Shown piece by piece: positions 63,627-64,000 of a stretch of 64,000 nt of DNA; positions within the stretch are counted from its first letter, which is position 1, and each line of letters opens with the position of its first letter. The DNA is from Mycobacterium yunnanensis (GTDB lineage Bacteria > Actinomycetota > Actinomycetes > Mycobacteriales > Mycobacteriaceae): positions 495,027 to 559,026 of the forward strand of contig NZ_JACKVK010000001.1 in the NCBI RefSeq assembly GCF_025823185.1. The letters are read 5' to 3'. The translations under genes were made by a program, and so were the position numbers. A model generated the notes under the pieces. That model saw only the letters and a list, made by a program, of their open reading frames with translations. It was not told where the DNA came from and ran no database searches.

Positions 63627-63869
63627 ATGAGAAAACTGACTGTGTCGACAATATTGTTTGCCGCAAGCTATCTTCTTTGCCCTGTCGCAAACGCACAGCA
63701 GAGCGACTGCGATCCGAATTACTCAGGGGCGTGCGTCCCCATCGCCAGTGACGTCGACTGCCAAGGGGGAAGCGGCAACGGCCCGGCCTACGTGTCCGGT
63801 CCGGTCACCGTCGTCGGCACTGACATCTACGACCTCGACCGCGACGGAAACGGTATCGGCTGCGAGTAG
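63627..63869 (+). CDS. Small secreted protein with excalibur calcium-binding-type domain
   Basis: An 80-residue protein with a signal peptide (MRKLTVSTILFAASYLLCPV, cleavage after ANA near 23). The mature part, CDPNYSGACVPIASDVDCQG to the end YDLDRDGNGIGCE, carries the excalibur signature D-x-D-x-D-G-x-G-C-E, an EF-hand-like calcium loop, with four Cys available for disulfides. Such domains occur on bacterial surface nucleases and lipoproteins. It appears to stand alone. ATG 63627 gives the signal peptide directly at the N-terminus; an upstream frame start at 63576 lacks one. Confidence 0.82.
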   Translation: MRKLTVSTILFAASYLLCPVANAQQSDCDPNYSGACVPIASDVDCQGGSGNGPAYVSGPVTVVGTDIYDLDRDGNGIGCE

Positions 63870-63923
63870 ACCCGGCCTAGGTGTGATGTCCAGGGAGGTT
63901 GTCCCGATTCGTATCGGTGAGCC

Positions 63924-64000
63924 TGTGTGACAGAGAAGGCCTCCGGTTGTGAAGTGGAGCTGTCTAGGAACCGCTTCATCAACCAGGAGGCCTTCGTGTC
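63924..64000 (+). mobile_element. Left end of an insertion sequence (IS481-like), truncated by the window
   Basis: The sequence TGTGTGACAGAGAAGGCCTC leads to AGGAGG and a GTG at 63996, whose next bases are TC; this is the leader and first codons of what I recognise, from memory, as mycobacterial IS481-family transposase genes. GAAGGCCTCC (63935-63944) and GGAGGCCTTC (63986-63995) are perfect inverted repeats, the second containing the ribosome-binding site. The element boundary is approximate and the coding sequence lies beyond the window. Confidence 0.45.

Overview
The window is high-GC actinobacterial DNA from a mycobacterium, most likely an environmental, rapidly growing Mycolicibacterium-type species. 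The first 27 kb keep the gene order known from Mycobacterium tuberculosis Rv1015c to Rv1028c: rplY/ctc, lpqT, prs, glmU, tRNA-Gln, a TetR gene, mfd, mazG, lpqU, eno, a DivIC-like gene, a DUF501 gene, ppx, then kdpE and kdpD. An EmbR homologue, Lpp-LpqN lipoproteins, a Ddn-like enzyme and a Hip1/CaeA-like protease fit the same assignment. GTG starts and 4-base stop/start overlaps are common.

Layout. (1) 1-11,037: housekeeping backbone covering ribosome, nucleotide and cell-wall precursors, transcription-coupled repair and nucleotide sanitation. (2) 11,109-14,589: an inserted efeUOB iron-uptake operon with an IdeR-like box. (3) 14,661-27,104: lpqU-eno-divIC-DUF501-ppx, a tiny Cys/His-rich peptide gene, prpE, a hydrolase, a methyltransferase, a TetR gene and kdpDE. 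The kdpFABC pump genes that accompany kdpDE in M. tuberculosis are not here; an exported mycobacterial-type protein gene stands in their place. (4) 28.7-31.7 kb: membrane protein, 2H phosphoesterase-like protein and MFS transporter.

(5) 31.7-45.4 kb: a catabolic cluster in two divergent arms around a GntR/FCD regulator. The minus arm has an APC permease, a PYROXD2-like flavoprotein, a small dimeric-barrel protein and an aldehyde dehydrogenase. The plus arm has an APH-fold small-molecule kinase, a class III PLP phospho-lyase of the ETNPPL/PHYKPL type, a YdiJ-like FAD/Fe-S 2-hydroxyacid dehydrogenase, a second aldehyde dehydrogenase and a P-loop kinase. The kinase/phospho-lyase pair suggests phosphorylation of an amino-alcohol (5-hydroxylysine, ethanolamine or similar), elimination to an aldehyde, then oxidation.

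(6) 45.45-47.85 kb: a 2.3-kb genomic island in a tRNA-Leu gene, bounded by 45-bp perfect direct repeats. It carries a dead tyrosine integrase whose catalytic Tyr codon has become a stop, a small membrane protein, and a gene resembling ApeA-type abortive-infection proteins. This is the best candidate in the window for a little-described defence system.

(7) 48-64 kb: LtrA, a broken permease, a secreted 22-residue-repeat protein with a clear terminator, a Ddn-like enzyme, a photolyase-like protein with apparently permuted domains, an MHS transporter, an SGNH hydrolase, a BBE-like oxidase paired with an APC permease, an embR homologue overlapping a PknD-like receptor kinase gene, a Hip1-like protease, an excalibur-domain protein and the left end of what looks like an IS481-type element cut by the window edge. 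Calls rest on reading motifs and context; no database searches were run.
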